From Arthrobacter terricola (GTDB lineage Bacteria; Actinomycetota; Actinomycetes; Actinomycetales; Micrococcaceae): DNA of 64,000 bases. A program made the position numbers and the translations under genes. Positions 51,145 to 60,562 of this stretch are shown in pieces. A model generated the notes under the pieces. The model did no database searches and was not told the DNA's origin. It was given only the letters and a program-made list of their open reading frames with translations. Where the stretch lies: positions 275,586 to 339,585 of the forward strand of contig NZ_SMRU01000001.1 in NCBI RefSeq assembly GCF_004354015.1. The letters run 5' to 3'. The stretch's first letter is position 1. Each line of letters starts with the position of its first letter.

Positions 51145-51190
51145 GGTGTTTCTTTCTTTGTTGCTTTACGTGTAGAGGCGCCGCTGGGGC

Positions 51191-52621
51191 TTAGGCGTCG
51201 AGTGCGGACATCACGTGCTTGATGCGCGTGTAGTCTTCGACGCCGTACATGGAGAGGTCCTTGCCGTATCCGGACTGCTTGAATCCGCCGTGCGGCATCT
51301 CGGCGGTAAGCAGGATGTGCGTGTTGATCCAGACCGCACCGAAATCGAGGTCGCGGCTCATGCGCATCGCGGTTCCGTGGTCGGTGGTCCACACGCTCGA
51401 TGCCAGGGCGTATTCGACGTCGTTGGCCAGCTCGAGCGCTTCGGCCTCCGTGGTGAACTTCTGGACCGTGATGACCGGTCCGAAGGTTTCCTTCTGCACG
51501 ACGTCGTCGGTCTGCTTCGCTCCCGTGATGATGGTGGGTTCGAAGAAGAAGCCCTTCTCGCCCGCACGGTGGCCGCCGGTTTCGATCTTGCAGTTTGCCG
51601 GCAGGTGCTCCACAACCGACGTCACGGCGTTGAAGTGGTTGACGTTGTTGAGCGGGCCGAAGTAGTTCTCTTCGTCGTTCTGCGAACCAGTGTGCAGGGT
51701 CTTGGTGTGCTCCACCAGCGCGGAAACCATGTCGTCGTGGATCTCGTCCTCGATCAGGACGCGCGTGATGGCGGTGCAGTCCTGGCCGGCGTTGAAGAAG
51801 GCGAATTCGGCGATGGCCGCGGCGCTCTTCTTGATGTCGGCGTCCTTGAAGACAATGGCCGGAGCCTTGCCGCCAAGTTCCAGATGGGCGCGCTTGAGGC
51901 CTTTGGCCGCACCGCCGGCGACAGCGATGCCCGCACGGACGGATCCGGTGATGGACACCAGGCCAGGGACCTTGTGCTCGATCATCAAGGCGCCGGTGGC
52001 ACCGGTGCCGAGGACCACGTTGAGCACACCAGCGGGGAAGATCTCCCCTGCAAGCCGTGCCAAGACGAGCGTGGACTCGGGAGTGGTGTCCGAAGGCTTA
52101 AGGACGACGGTGTTGCCGGCGGCGAGGGCAGGTCCGATCTTCCAGATGGCCATGAGGAACGGGTAGTTCCAGGGAGCAACCTGGGCTACCACCCCGATCG
52201 GTTCACGGCGGACATAGGAAGTGTGGCCTTCGAAGTATTCGCCTGCCGACTTGCCTTCCATGATGCGCGCGGCACCGGCGAAGAAGCGGAGCTGGTCCGC
52301 GCCGGCGGCAACTTCCTCCGAGGCTATGAGCGCCCGGACCTGGCCCGTGTTGCGGTGCTGGGCATCAACGAGTTCGTCGCTGTTTGCCTCGATCGCGTCG
52401 GCGAGCTTGAGGAGCATGAGCTGGCGCTGGCCGGGGGTGACGTGCTTCCACGTGGTGAAGGCTTCCTTGGCAGCCTGCATGGCGGCGTCGACGTCGGCCT
52501 CCGTGGAGACAGGCGACTTTGCGACGATCTCGCCGTTGGTCGGGTTCACGATGTCGAGGAGTTCAGTGCCTGCCGGCGTCACGAATTCGCCGTTGATGAA
52601 GTTCTGCAAGGTTTGGACCAC
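51191..52621 (-). CDS. NAD-dependent aldehyde dehydrogenase of the GABA/putrescine route
   Basis: 476 residues from GTG 52621, which has AGAGG 9 nt ahead; an in-frame TTG at 52630 directly touches that site and is unlikely. Active-site Cys282 in FNAGQDCTAITR, Glu248 in LELGGKAPAIV and SITGSVRAG for NAD are seen. The NAGQDC motif and length match gamma-aminobutyraldehyde dehydrogenases (PatD/PuuC-like) more than succinate-semialdehyde dehydrogenases (usually NAGQTC). It would therefore feed GABA into the downstream gabT. Confidence 0.87.
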   Translation of the reverse strand: MVQTLQNFINGEFVTPAGTELLDIVNPTNGEIVAKSPVSTEADVDAAMQAAKEAFTTWKHVTPGQRQLMLLKLADAIEANSDELVDAQHRNTGQVRALIASEEVAAGADQLRFFAGAARIMEGKSAGEYFEGHTSYVRREPIGVVAQVAPWNYPFLMAIWKIGPALAAGNTVVLKPSDTTPESTLVLARLAGEIFPAGVLNVVLGTGATGALMIEHKVPGLVSITGSVRAGIAVAGGAAKGLKRAHLELGGKAPAIVFKDADIKKSAAAIAEFAFFNAGQDCTAITRVLIEDEIHDDMVSALVEHTKTLHTGSQNDEENYFGPLNNVNHFNAVTSVVEHLPANCKIETGGHRAGEKGFFFEPTIITGAKQTDDVVQKETFGPVITVQKFTTEAEALELANDVEYALASSVWTTDHGTAMRMSRDLDFGAVWINTHILLTAEMPHGGFKQSGYGKDLSMYGVEDYTRIKHVMSALDA

Positions 52622-52765
52622 GGTGTACAACCTCTTTCATTGTCTAGGCATTGGTTGCAGCTGATCCGAGCCTATGTCAGTGCCCCACGTCACGGAATAG
52701 CCAAATGCACACCCTCAAAGCACTGGCTTAGTGCGAGTGACCAGCGCCGGGATATCCTTGATCCC

Positions 52766-54208
52766 ATGGCAATGTCTCTCGCCGCGCTCGTCGCCGTCCC
52801 CGCCCTTCGGCTCCGGAAAGCCGGCCTCGCGGAAACCACGTGGCAGGACGACATCCGGTGGGTAGCCGTGACCGAGCAGGAGGATCCGCAGCGCTTCCTC
52901 AACGGTGGCGAACTGATCCTCACTACCGGGCTCAGGCTCAACGGTGCCGCGGAACAGCGCCGGTTTGTCCGGCAGGTCCAGCGTGCAGGGGCCGTCGGCA
53001 TCGGCTTCGGCACCGGCCTCACGCACGACGCCGTCCCGTCGGCCCTCATCGCGGAAGCGAACCGCTGGGGCCTGCCCCTCGTCGAGGTCCCCTACGAGAC
53101 TCCCTTCATCGCCATCGGAAAACTCGTGGCAGATTCCCAATCGGCGGATCACTACTCCAAGCTCGAACGGCTCATCGCGGGCCACCAGGTCCTCGCGCGG
53201 GCACTCCTGACGGGCGGCGGCCTGGGCGAATTGCTCAAGCAGCTGGGGAGCATGCTTCGCACGGACATCGCCCTCACGCAGTTCAGCGCCCAGCTATACA
53301 ACAGCGTGCCGGGCAGCCCGGCCCCGACAGCCGGGGACTGGTCATCCTTCCCCATTCCCACCGGCCGCCGCGACGCCTGCACCCTGTGGATCAAGCAACC
53401 GTTCGGCGATACCGGCATTGTGGGCTACGCCCAGAACCTCATCAGCGTCGAACTCAACAACATGGTCAAACAGCGCCAGAGCCAGCGCGCCCTGGCAGGC
53501 CAGGTCCTCGACGACGTCATCCACGGAACGCTCGACACCGTCGAGGCCGCCCGCCGCCTCGCCGGCGTCGGAATCAACAGCACTCGCAAGAACGTCGTCC
53601 TCCTGGTGGTATCGGCTGCCCACCACAAGCAACTGGGCAGCACCTCCCTGCCGCAATCGCTCGACGCCGGGGTGACCGCCGTCGTCGGGAAGGACCTGGT
53701 AACGGTAGTGCCCGACGACGGCAGTTCCGCGAGCGCGCTCGCCAAGGACCTCAGTGATCACCTTCTGGAAGCCGGGATCCATGCGGTGATTGGAATCGGC
53801 GGCGCGTACACGAAGCCCAACGGCGTGCGCTGGAGCTACTTTGAAGCGCGCGACGCCGTGGCGCACGGCTTGCCGGTCAACGAGCCCGAGCGCCTCAGCC
53901 TGACTTCCCTTCTGCTCGCGAGCGAGGACGTGCCGCTCGCGGACATGGCCAGCGAAGCCCTCACGCCATTGCGCAAGTTCGATGCCGCCCACGGTTCGGA
54001 ACTCGTCGCAACCTTGGAGAGCTACCTCAACCACAACGGTTCCGTAGCCGCCGTCGCGGAGGCCCTCACCTTGCATCGGAACACCGTGCGCTATCGCTTG
54101 GCCCAGATCACGGACCTCACTGGCTACGACCCCGCCCAGACAGCCGACCGCGTGCAGTTGTGGCTTGCACTGGCGGTGCAGCGGCTCGGTTCGCGCAACC
54201 CGCGTTAA
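52766..54208 (+). CDS. PucR-family transcriptional activator
   Basis: 480 residues. An N-terminal PucR ligand domain (~1-125, with NGGELILTTGLRLNG and EVPYETPFIAIGK) is followed by a middle GGDEF-like region and the C-terminal PucR HTH (HNGSVAAVAEALTLHRNTVR, then YRLAQITDLTGYD). It diverges from the aldehyde dehydrogenase-gabT operon by 144 bp and is the obvious regulator of it. The ATG at 52766 was chosen as the only start that keeps the PucR domain without entering the antisense of the dehydrogenase. Confidence 0.88.
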   Translation: MAMSLAALVAVPALRLRKAGLAETTWQDDIRWVAVTEQEDPQRFLNGGELILTTGLRLNGAAEQRRFVRQVQRAGAVGIGFGTGLTHDAVPSALIAEANRWGLPLVEVPYETPFIAIGKLVADSQSADHYSKLERLIAGHQVLARALLTGGGLGELLKQLGSMLRTDIALTQFSAQLYNSVPGSPAPTAGDWSSFPIPTGRRDACTLWIKQPFGDTGIVGYAQNLISVELNNMVKQRQSQRALAGQVLDDVIHGTLDTVEAARRLAGVGINSTRKNVVLLVVSAAHHKQLGSTSLPQSLDAGVTAVVGKDLVTVVPDDGSSASALAKDLSDHLLEAGIHAVIGIGGAYTKPNGVRWSYFEARDAVAHGLPVNEPERLSLTSLLLASEDVPLADMASEALTPLRKFDAAHGSELVATLESYLNHNGSVAAVAEALTLHRNTVRYRLAQITDLTGYDPAQTADRVQLWLALAVQRLGSRNPR

Positions 54209-54273
54209 GACGCCGACGGAGAGATTCGCCACAGAACTTCCGCTCGTAAACATCAAACGTCTAACCTTTACAC

Positions 54274-55566
54274 ATGGCTTCAACTCATCCGACACCCCAT
54301 GCAATGGACGCGAACCGCAACTCGACCGCCAAGGCGCGTGCAACTGAAGCGCCCGCCGCCGCGTCCGCAGCGCCGAAGTCCCGCGTGGTCGCCGTCGTCG
54401 GAATTGTCGCCGTCGTCCTCATCGGACTGAACCTCCGCGCCGGGATCACCAGTGCGGCCGCCCTGTTCCACGAACTGCAGGCCGCCCTCGGCTACGGTGC
54501 GCTCGTCGCCTCGATCCTTCCCTCGATTCCACTCCTCTGCTTCGCCGTCGCGGGACTCGCGACCTCGTGGCTGACACGGCGGATCGGCGTCGAGAAGTCG
54601 ATCTTCGTGGCACTCGCCCTGCTCGCGGCCGGGCTCCTCGTCCGTAGCGTTCCGGCAACCGGCGCCCTGCTCGGCGGAACTGTCCTCGCAATGTCCGGCC
54701 TCGCCGTGTGCAACGTCGCCATGCCGTCCTACATCCGCGAGCACTACGCCGCCAAGACCTCCATGATGACCGGCCTGTACACTTTCACGATGTCCGGCGG
54801 CGCCACCTTCGCGGCCGCGGTCAGTGTTCCTCTCGCTCAACAGCTTGGCTCGCCGTCCATGGGCCTGGCCGCATGGGGCATCCTCGGAGTCGCCGCATTG
54901 CTCGGCTTCCTGCCAATAGTCCTCCACAGCCACCGCACCGCCCGCAAGGCCAGCCAGGAACACGTCTCCATGTGGCCGCTCCTGCGCACGCGGCTGGGAT
55001 TCCTGATCACGGCCATCTTCACGCTCCAGGCCGTTCTGGCTTACGCCGTCATGAGCTGGTTCGCGTACATCCTTACGAACCAGGGACTCAGCGCTTCCGA
55101 GAGCGGGCTTCAATTCGGGCTCATGCAGTTCATGTCCGTGGCCGCAGGCATGATCCTGCTCGCGATCGGATCGCGGCCCGGCATGATGCGCCCCGCGCTC
55201 TACCTGGGAAGCGGAACAACCCTCCTCGGGGTTCCCGCCATGCTGTTCCTCCCGACGTCGTTGGCAGCGGTTCCCGCCGTACTGTTCGGTTTCGGCCTGG
55301 GCATCTTCCCCTTGGTCCTGGTGATCATCAGCCGCAGCGGGCGTACGACGGCGGAAACCACCGCCATGTCCACCGTTTCCCAATCAGTGGGCTACTTGAT
55401 CGCTGCTTTGGGGCCGTTCGGGATGGGCCTCATCCACAGCGCCACCGGCGGCTGGACCATTCCCCTGGCGCTTCTCGCCGTCGTCGCCCTCGCCCTGATG
55501 GCCACGAGCCACCAGCTGACCAGCAAGCGCACCCAGCTCAAAGCCGGACCGAGGCCTGTGGCATGA
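54274..55566 (+). CDS. MFS transporter, CynX/NimT family
   Basis: 430 residues, 12 membrane helices. After a ~30-residue Ala-rich hydrophilic start come LIGLNLRAGITSAAALFHEL and the CynX-type loop TSWLTRRIGVEKS, placing it in the CP family that includes CynX (cyanate) and NimT. No substrate is evident. The ATG at 54274 has no ribosome site and could be leaderless. It overlaps the downstream FCD regulator by 4 nt (ATGA), so they form one operon. Confidence 0.83.
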   Translation: MASTHPTPHAMDANRNSTAKARATEAPAAASAAPKSRVVAVVGIVAVVLIGLNLRAGITSAAALFHELQAALGYGALVASILPSIPLLCFAVAGLATSWLTRRIGVEKSIFVALALLAAGLLVRSVPATGALLGGTVLAMSGLAVCNVAMPSYIREHYAAKTSMMTGLYTFTMSGGATFAAAVSVPLAQQLGSPSMGLAAWGILGVAALLGFLPIVLHSHRTARKASQEHVSMWPLLRTRLGFLITAIFTLQAVLAYAVMSWFAYILTNQGLSASESGLQFGLMQFMSVAAGMILLAIGSRPGMMRPALYLGSGTTLLGVPAMLFLPTSLAAVPAVLFGFGLGIFPLVLVIISRSGRTTAETTAMSTVSQSVGYLIAALGPFGMGLIHSATGGWTIPLALLAVVALALMATSHQLTSKRTQLKAGPRPVA

Positions 55567-56243
55567 GCCTCGTTCCTTCGCACCGTCCGGCATTGGCCGA
55601 GGAAGTCACCAACCAGCTTCGCGGCATGATCCAGTCCGGCGAATGGCCGCTGCAGGAAAAGATTCCGGCCGAGCCGTTGCTCATGGCGTCCCTCGGAGTC
55701 TCGAGAGGCACCCTCCGCGAAGCCATCAAGGCCCTGGCACACAGCGGCATGCTCGAAGTCCGCCGCGGCGACGGCACATACGTCCGGGCAACCAGCGAAA
55801 TTTCCGGCGCTGCCCAGCGGATGTGCATGGAACACACCCAGGAACACGTTGTGGAGGTCCGTGTGGGCCTCGACACCCAAGCAGCCCGGCTGGCCACCAA
55901 GAACGCCACCGACGACGACATCGCCGTCCTGCGCGAGCTCCTCAAGGTCAGGCGCGAAGCCTGGTTCGCCGGCGACTACCCCGCGTGGGCCAGGGCCGAC
56001 TGGGACTTCCACGAAAGAGTGGCGCTGGCTTCGGGCAACCCCTTGCTGCATCAGTTGTACGTTTCGTTCGGCGGCGTCTTCCACGACGACCTCCTGCGTC
56101 AGCAACGCAAAGCCGGCTTCAACGGCATCCCGCACGAAGGCCACGACGAGCTCGCCGACGCCATCGAGGCACGCGACGAAGCCGCCGCCGTCGCGAGCGT
56201 CTACCGCAACCTGGACTTCGCCGCGGAGTGGCTCACCCACTGA
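55563..56243 (+). CDS. FadR/GntR-family regulator with FCD domain
   Basis: 226 residues. GntR winged helix (~5-75: IPAEPLLMASLGVSRGTLRE and GMLEVRRGDGTYV) is followed by a helical FCD ligand domain (~85-220) with the metal residues Asp/His in DWDFHERVALASGNPLL and HDEL. Start overlaps the MFS stop. It presumably controls the co-transcribed MFS gene in response to a small carboxylate. The only gap large enough for an operator is ahead of the MFS gene. Confidence 0.9.
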   Translation: MSLVPSHRPALAEEVTNQLRGMIQSGEWPLQEKIPAEPLLMASLGVSRGTLREAIKALAHSGMLEVRRGDGTYVRATSEISGAAQRMCMEHTQEHVVEVRVGLDTQAARLATKNATDDDIAVLRELLKVRREAWFAGDYPAWARADWDFHERVALASGNPLLHQLYVSFGGVFHDDLLRQQRKAGFNGIPHEGHDELADAIEARDEAAAVASVYRNLDFAAEWLTH

Positions 56244-56262
56244 TCCCCGCTCGGCTGCCGGG

Positions 56263-57639
56263 TCACTCGGCGTTCGCGCGGGTCAGATCCACTCCGGAGG
56301 CGGCTGCCGCACGGAACGGCGCGTCGATGAGGACAACATCGCGGCCGGCGCGGTGCAGCAGGCTCGCGGCAACGCTGGCCCGGTAGCCGGAGCCGCAATG
56401 CACCCACGTCCGGGCCTCGGGCAATTCGTCCACCCGAAGCAGCACCTCGTGAAGCGGAATGTTCACGGCGCCACGGACGTGTGAAGCCTCGAATTCTTCG
56501 GTTCGGCGCACGTCGAGCACGGTTTCGTCCGGGGTTCGGTCCCGGGCCAGGCCTAACCAGTCGCTCACCGGATAACGCACCAGGGGAACACCGTGCGCAA
56601 GCGACCCGGGATCAGTGCCCACCGCGGCGTCGAGGGATTCGATTCCGATCCTTGCGAGGTCGCGGATCGCACGCTCCACCTCGTCGAGCGGCCCCACGAG
56701 GGTCAGCGGCTGCTGCCACGGAAGTACCCAGCCCAGGTAGCTCGTGAAGCTGGATCCGGTGCCGTATTCGAAGCTGACACTGCCCAACAGATGGTCGTCG
56801 GCGAATGCCACGCGGTTGCGGAGGTCCACCACCCATTCCCCTGCTTCGAGCCTGTGCGTCAGCTCCGCGGGATCTAGGCTCTCCGGAACCTCGAACGATG
56901 CCGGGCCAGGGCCGGCCGAATTCAGGGGATTCATGTGCGCGTAATAGGCGGGGTACGCGGTGACGTTGGCCAACAGGCCCGTCACGAAATGGTCTTCGTC
57001 GGGATCAGTCAGCGCGTGGTTCGAGGCCAGTTGATCCCCGATGGTCGAGGTCTGGGCTTTCGACGCCGGACCGACGGAGCAGAAGGAACCGAACCCATGC
57101 GTCGGGTAAAGCATGGCGTCGGGCCCGGCTTCGTCCACCAGCCTGCGAACTGATTTGTATTGGTCGTGGGCCAGCCCCCGGGTGTCCCGGGCTGCGATCA
57201 GGTCCGTCCGGCCGACGGAACCATACAACAAGCTGCCGCCGGAAAACACGGCCGCCGGGCCGCCGTCGTACGCTTCATCCCGCACCACGTACGCAAGGTG
57301 GGTGTGCGTGTGGCCGGGAGTGGCCACGACTTTCACGGTGAGCCGCCCTACGCGGATGACCTCACCGGCAGAGACTGGCTCGCGATCGAAGCCCACATTG
57401 TCCGCGCCGTTCAGCAAATAGGCGGCGTGGTGGTTGCGGGCAAGGACCAACCCGCCTGTCACGTAGTCATTGTGGATGTGGGTTTCGGCGACGTGCGTGA
57501 TTGTCACGCCGGCGTCGCGCGCGGCGGCTTCGATGCGGTCGGTGTCGCGTTGGGGGTCTACCACTAGCCCCACCGTGCCGTCATGGACGAGGTAACTGCG
57601 GTCCCCCAGTTGGGTCGTTTCGACGACAACAACTTCCAT
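56263..57639 (-). CDS. CstB-like persulfide dioxygenase-rhodanese fusion (MBL fold + two rhodanese domains)
   Basis: 458 residues. The MBL domain (~1-235) has the metal motif THIHNDYVTGG (Tyr at the second-metal position, as in mononuclear-iron persulfide dioxygenases), PGHTHTHLAYVV and YPTHGFGS. A first rhodanese-like domain (~250-345, WVVDLRNRVAFADDHL) lacks the cysteine and a second (~365-450) has the active loop HCGSGYR. This order matches S. aureus CstB, which oxidises persulfides and moves sulfane sulfur. A role in sulfide detoxification is inferred and fits the sulfur genes beside it. Confidence 0.83.
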   Translation of the reverse strand: MEVVVVETTQLGDRSYLVHDGTVGLVVDPQRDTDRIEAAARDAGVTITHVAETHIHNDYVTGGLVLARNHHAAYLLNGADNVGFDREPVSAGEVIRVGRLTVKVVATPGHTHTHLAYVVRDEAYDGGPAAVFSGGSLLYGSVGRTDLIAARDTRGLAHDQYKSVRRLVDEAGPDAMLYPTHGFGSFCSVGPASKAQTSTIGDQLASNHALTDPDEDHFVTGLLANVTAYPAYYAHMNPLNSAGPGPASFEVPESLDPAELTHRLEAGEWVVDLRNRVAFADDHLLGSVSFEYGTGSSFTSYLGWVLPWQQPLTLVGPLDEVERAIRDLARIGIESLDAAVGTDPGSLAHGVPLVRYPVSDWLGLARDRTPDETVLDVRRTEEFEASHVRGAVNIPLHEVLLRVDELPEARTWVHCGSGYRASVAASLLHRAGRDVVLIDAPFRAAAASGVDLTRANAE

Positions 57640-57668
57640 GACGCGAGTCTAACCCCGCAGAAGCAAAG

Positions 57669-57731
57669 CAACGCGGGGTCACTTACGGCCCATTCCGGTG
57701 CCCCGGATGGACCGTAAGTGACCCCGCGTTT
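57669..57731. repeat. family A palindromic repeat, copy A3
   Basis: 63 nt with arms CAACGCGGGGTCACTTACGG... / ...CCGTAAGTGACCCCGCGTTTG, a single internal mismatch (C/T) and a loop TCCGGTGCCCCGG different from A1 and A2. It ends 5 nt from the stop codon of the second fprA gene (57737). Confidence 0.9.
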
Positions 57732-57736
57732 GTTTC

Positions 57737-59203
57737 TTAGACCTGGGCAGCCACGCCGTCGCGGGAAATGTCCACCATGTCCTCGCGCGGCACAACCTTG
57801 ATGCGTTCGCGCTGGACCTCGACGCCGTGCGAAGTACCGGCTTCAGAAGCTGCAGCACCCAAGGCAAGCTCGTGGGCGTCCAAGGCCAGCCAGCCTTCCC
57901 AACTGGTGAACTTCACGCCGCGCGCGTCGAGGAGTTCGACGACGGCATCCGCCTCGGGCACGGAAGCGAACGGGAGGTTCCCACGGTCTTCCAGGAGGTA
58001 CGTGACGGTCTCCAGGGCATCGCCCTTGGTGTGCCCGATGAGGCCGATGGGGCCACGCTTGATCCAACCGGTAGCGTACAGCCCGGGAACGTGCTCACCG
58101 GAAGCGTCGAGCACGCGGCCGCCGTCGTTGGTGATGACGCCCTTCTTGTGGTCGAACTCGACGTCCGGGAGGGCGGAACCGAAGTAGCCGATGGCGCGGT
58201 ACACGGCCTGGACCGGGTAGTCGACGAATTCGCCGGTACCGCGCGCGTTGCCGGTGCCGTCCAGCTCGGTGCGCTCGAACTTGATGCCAGCCACCTGACC
58301 CGGGGTTTCAGCGGAATCGACGATCTCCACAGGGCTGTGCAGGAAGTGCAGGTGCAGGCGGCGGGATGCCGTGAGCTCGGAGAGGTCCTCGGGCTGCTCC
58401 GCGATCCAGTTGGTGAGGGTGCCCACCATGGTCTTGGTCTGGTTGTTCGTCTGGATCTGGCGGTCGGACTCTTCGTCGAACTCGAAGTCCTCGGCGTAGA
58501 GGATGATGTCCACGTCCTTGGAGTGCGAGAGTTCGCGGAGTTCCAGCGGGGTGAACTTCACCTGGGCAGGACCACGACGGCCGAAAACGTGCACGTCAGT
58601 GACCGGCGAAGCCTTCAGGCCTGCGTAGACGTTGTCCGGAATTTCGGTGACCAGGAGGTCGTCAGCGTGCTTGGACAGGACGCGGGCCACGTCGAGCGCC
58701 ACGTTGCCGTTTCCAAGAACCGCAACGGAGGTCGCTTCGAGCGGCCATTCGCGGGAAACGTCAGGGTGTCCGTCGTACCAGGAAACGAAGTCCGCGCCGC
58801 CGTAGGAACCCTCGAGCTCGATGCCCGGGATGTTCAGGTCCGCGTCTTTGATGGCGCCGGTGGCGAAGATGACGGCGTCGTAGTGCGTGCGCAGGTCCTC
58901 GATGGACAGGTCCGTGCCGTAGTCCACATTGCCGAAGAAACGGATGTCACCGCGGTCCAAGACCTTGTGCAGGGCGTTGACGATGCCCTTGATACGGGGG
59001 TGGTCCGGGGCGACGCCGTAACGGATCAGGCCGTAGGGGGCCGGGTAGCGATCGAACAGGTCGATGCTGACGGTCAATTCGCCGCTCTTGACGGCCTCGC
59101 TCTTGGTGAGGATGTCTGCCGCGTAGACGCCGGCCGGGCCGGAGCCGATGACGGCGACGCGCAGCGGGCGTGCAGCGGTTCCTACGGTGGTGCTAGATGA
59201 CAC
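57737..59203 (-). CDS. fprA: FprA-type NADPH:ferredoxin/adrenodoxin reductase, copy 2
   Basis: 488 residues from GTG 59203 with AAAAGGA 8 nt ahead; an ATG at 59227 overlaps the cysG stop and is the alternative. The same FAD (VAVIGSGPAGVYAADIL) and NADPH (LGNGNVALDVARVL) motifs as copy 1, with long stretches identical. It follows cysG closely on the same strand, in a block with sulfonate-transporter genes, so it probably feeds electrons through ferredoxin to a siroheme sulfite or nitrite reductase that lies outside the window. Confidence 0.93.
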   Translation of the reverse strand: MSSSTTVGTAARPLRVAVIGSGPAGVYAADILTKSEAVKSGELTVSIDLFDRYPAPYGLIRYGVAPDHPRIKGIVNALHKVLDRGDIRFFGNVDYGTDLSIEDLRTHYDAVIFATGAIKDADLNIPGIELEGSYGGADFVSWYDGHPDVSREWPLEATSVAVLGNGNVALDVARVLSKHADDLLVTEIPDNVYAGLKASPVTDVHVFGRRGPAQVKFTPLELRELSHSKDVDIILYAEDFEFDEESDRQIQTNNQTKTMVGTLTNWIAEQPEDLSELTASRRLHLHFLHSPVEIVDSAETPGQVAGIKFERTELDGTGNARGTGEFVDYPVQAVYRAIGYFGSALPDVEFDHKKGVITNDGGRVLDASGEHVPGLYATGWIKRGPIGLIGHTKGDALETVTYLLEDRGNLPFASVPEADAVVELLDARGVKFTSWEGWLALDAHELALGAAASEAGTSHGVEVQRERIKVVPREDMVDISRDGVAAQV

Positions 59204-59226
59204 GGCTGTGTTCCTTTTCTTCTGCA

Positions 59227-60483
59227 TCAGGGGGTCGTGATTCGGGGCTTGTTCGGGGTGATGGTGCTGTAGTTGGCGGTCTTGAAATGCTCCGGGGCGA
59301 ACGGGCTCACGCGCACAACGTCACCGACCACAATCACCGCGGGATTTGCGACGCCGGCAGCTTCGGCCTGGTCTGCGATGGTCGCCAACGTGCCGATCGT
59401 GACGCGCTGTTCAGGCATGTAGCCGTTTTCCACGATACCCACCGGGGTGTCCAACGGCATTCCGGAACCCGCGAGCGCAGCGGCTGATTCGCGGAGCTTG
59501 GCAACACCCATGAGGAGGACCACGGTGTGGTCGGGGCGGGCGGGTACCTCGGAGAGTTCTTCGTGGCCGGTCACCACGCTGAAGCCCTTCGCCAGGCCGC
59601 GGTGCGTCACCGGGATGCCTGCGGCGGCCGGCACGGAGATCGCCGACGTGACGCCGGGAACCACTTCGACCTCGACGCCGTTCTGGCGGCAGAATTCCGC
59701 TTCCTCGCCGCCCCGGCCCAAGACATAGGGGTCGCCGCCTTTGAGGCGGACCACTCGGTTGCCCGCGAGGGCTTCGTCGACGAGGATCCGGTTGATTTCC
59801 AACTGCGGAACGGGGTGGTGGCCCGGAGTCTTGCCGACCTCGATCACGCGGACGTCAGGCGCCAGTTCCTGCAGCAGGTCGCGCGGTCCAAGCCGGTCCG
59901 CCACGACGACGTCGGCCTGGCCCAGGAGGCGACGTCCGCGCACCGTGATGAGTCCGGTATCGCCAGGACCGCCACCCACGAGCGCGACAGTTCCGGCCGA
60001 AGCCCGACGACGGCGGAGCGGCAGGTCTCCGGCGTCGAGCGCAGTAGCGACGGCGTCGCGCAAAGCCATGGCGCGGCGCGGGTCTCCCCCGGCGTTGATG
60101 GCGATCTTGACGTCGTCGACGACGGCGACCGCAGGAGTCCACGCGGCTGAAGTTTCGTGGTCCGAGGCGTTGACGCACCAGATGCGCTGCGCCTCGGCGT
60201 CGGCAGCAACCTGGGTATCAACAGCGGAAACGCCGGTGGCTGTCTGGACGAACCACACGCCGTCGACGTCGGAAGTACGGTACGTGCGCGGCTCCCACGT
60301 GAGGAGGCCCGAATCGGCAAGTTCACGAAGCGCGTCCGACGCAACAGGAGCCACCACCGTTACCCGTGCACCGGCGTCGAGCAGTCCCTTGGCGCGTCGC
60401 GCCGCCACGGGTCCGCCGCCCACCACCAGTACCGGACGGCCTAGAAGCCGCAGCGCTGTGGGGTAGATGTCCTGAATTGCCAT
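59227..60483 (-). CDS. cysG: siroheme synthase CysG (fused precorrin-2 dehydrogenase and uroporphyrinogen-III methyltransferase)
   Basis: 418 residues. The N-terminal SirC/Met8p-like domain (~1-155) has [20 protein letters not shown]; the C-terminal SUMT domain (~165-400) has [35 protein letters not shown] and [18 protein letters not shown]. Together they make siroheme from uroporphyrinogen III (methylation, dehydrogenation, possibly iron insertion). The ATG at 60483 (MAIQDIYP) was chosen because the frame extension to 60519 adds residues not seen in the family. It lies directly upstream of fprA copy 2. Confidence 0.92.
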   Translation of the reverse strand: MAIQDIYPTALRLLGRPVLVVGGGPVAARRAKGLLDAGARVTVVAPVASDALRELADSGLLTWEPRTYRTSDVDGVWFVQTATGVSAVDTQVAADAEAQRIWCVNASDHETSAAWTPAVAVVDDVKIAINAGGDPRRAMALRDAVATALDAGDLPLRRRRASAGTVALVGGGPGDTGLITVRGRRLLGQADVVVADRLGPRDLLQELAPDVRVIEVGKTPGHHPVPQLEINRILVDEALAGNRVVRLKGGDPYVLGRGGEEAEFCRQNGVEVEVVPGVTSAISVPAAAGIPVTHRGLAKGFSVVTGHEELSEVPARPDHTVVLLMGVAKLRESAAALAGSGMPLDTPVGIVENGYMPEQRVTIGTLATIADQAEAAGVANPAVIVVGDVVRVSPFAPEHFKTANYSTITPNKPRITTP

Positions 60484-60562
60484 GAAAAAACTGTAGGGCC
60501 GGTTCGTAACATGCTTCAAAGGTCCGGAAACACCAGTTCACGCTAGGTAACCCTGCGTCACA

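Noticed and set aside
51215..52765. Upstream half of a very long plus-strand frame (51215-54208)
   Set aside because: It is the antisense of the aldehyde dehydrogenase gene, whose motifs are complete. Only the part from 52766 (PucR regulator) has family motifs.
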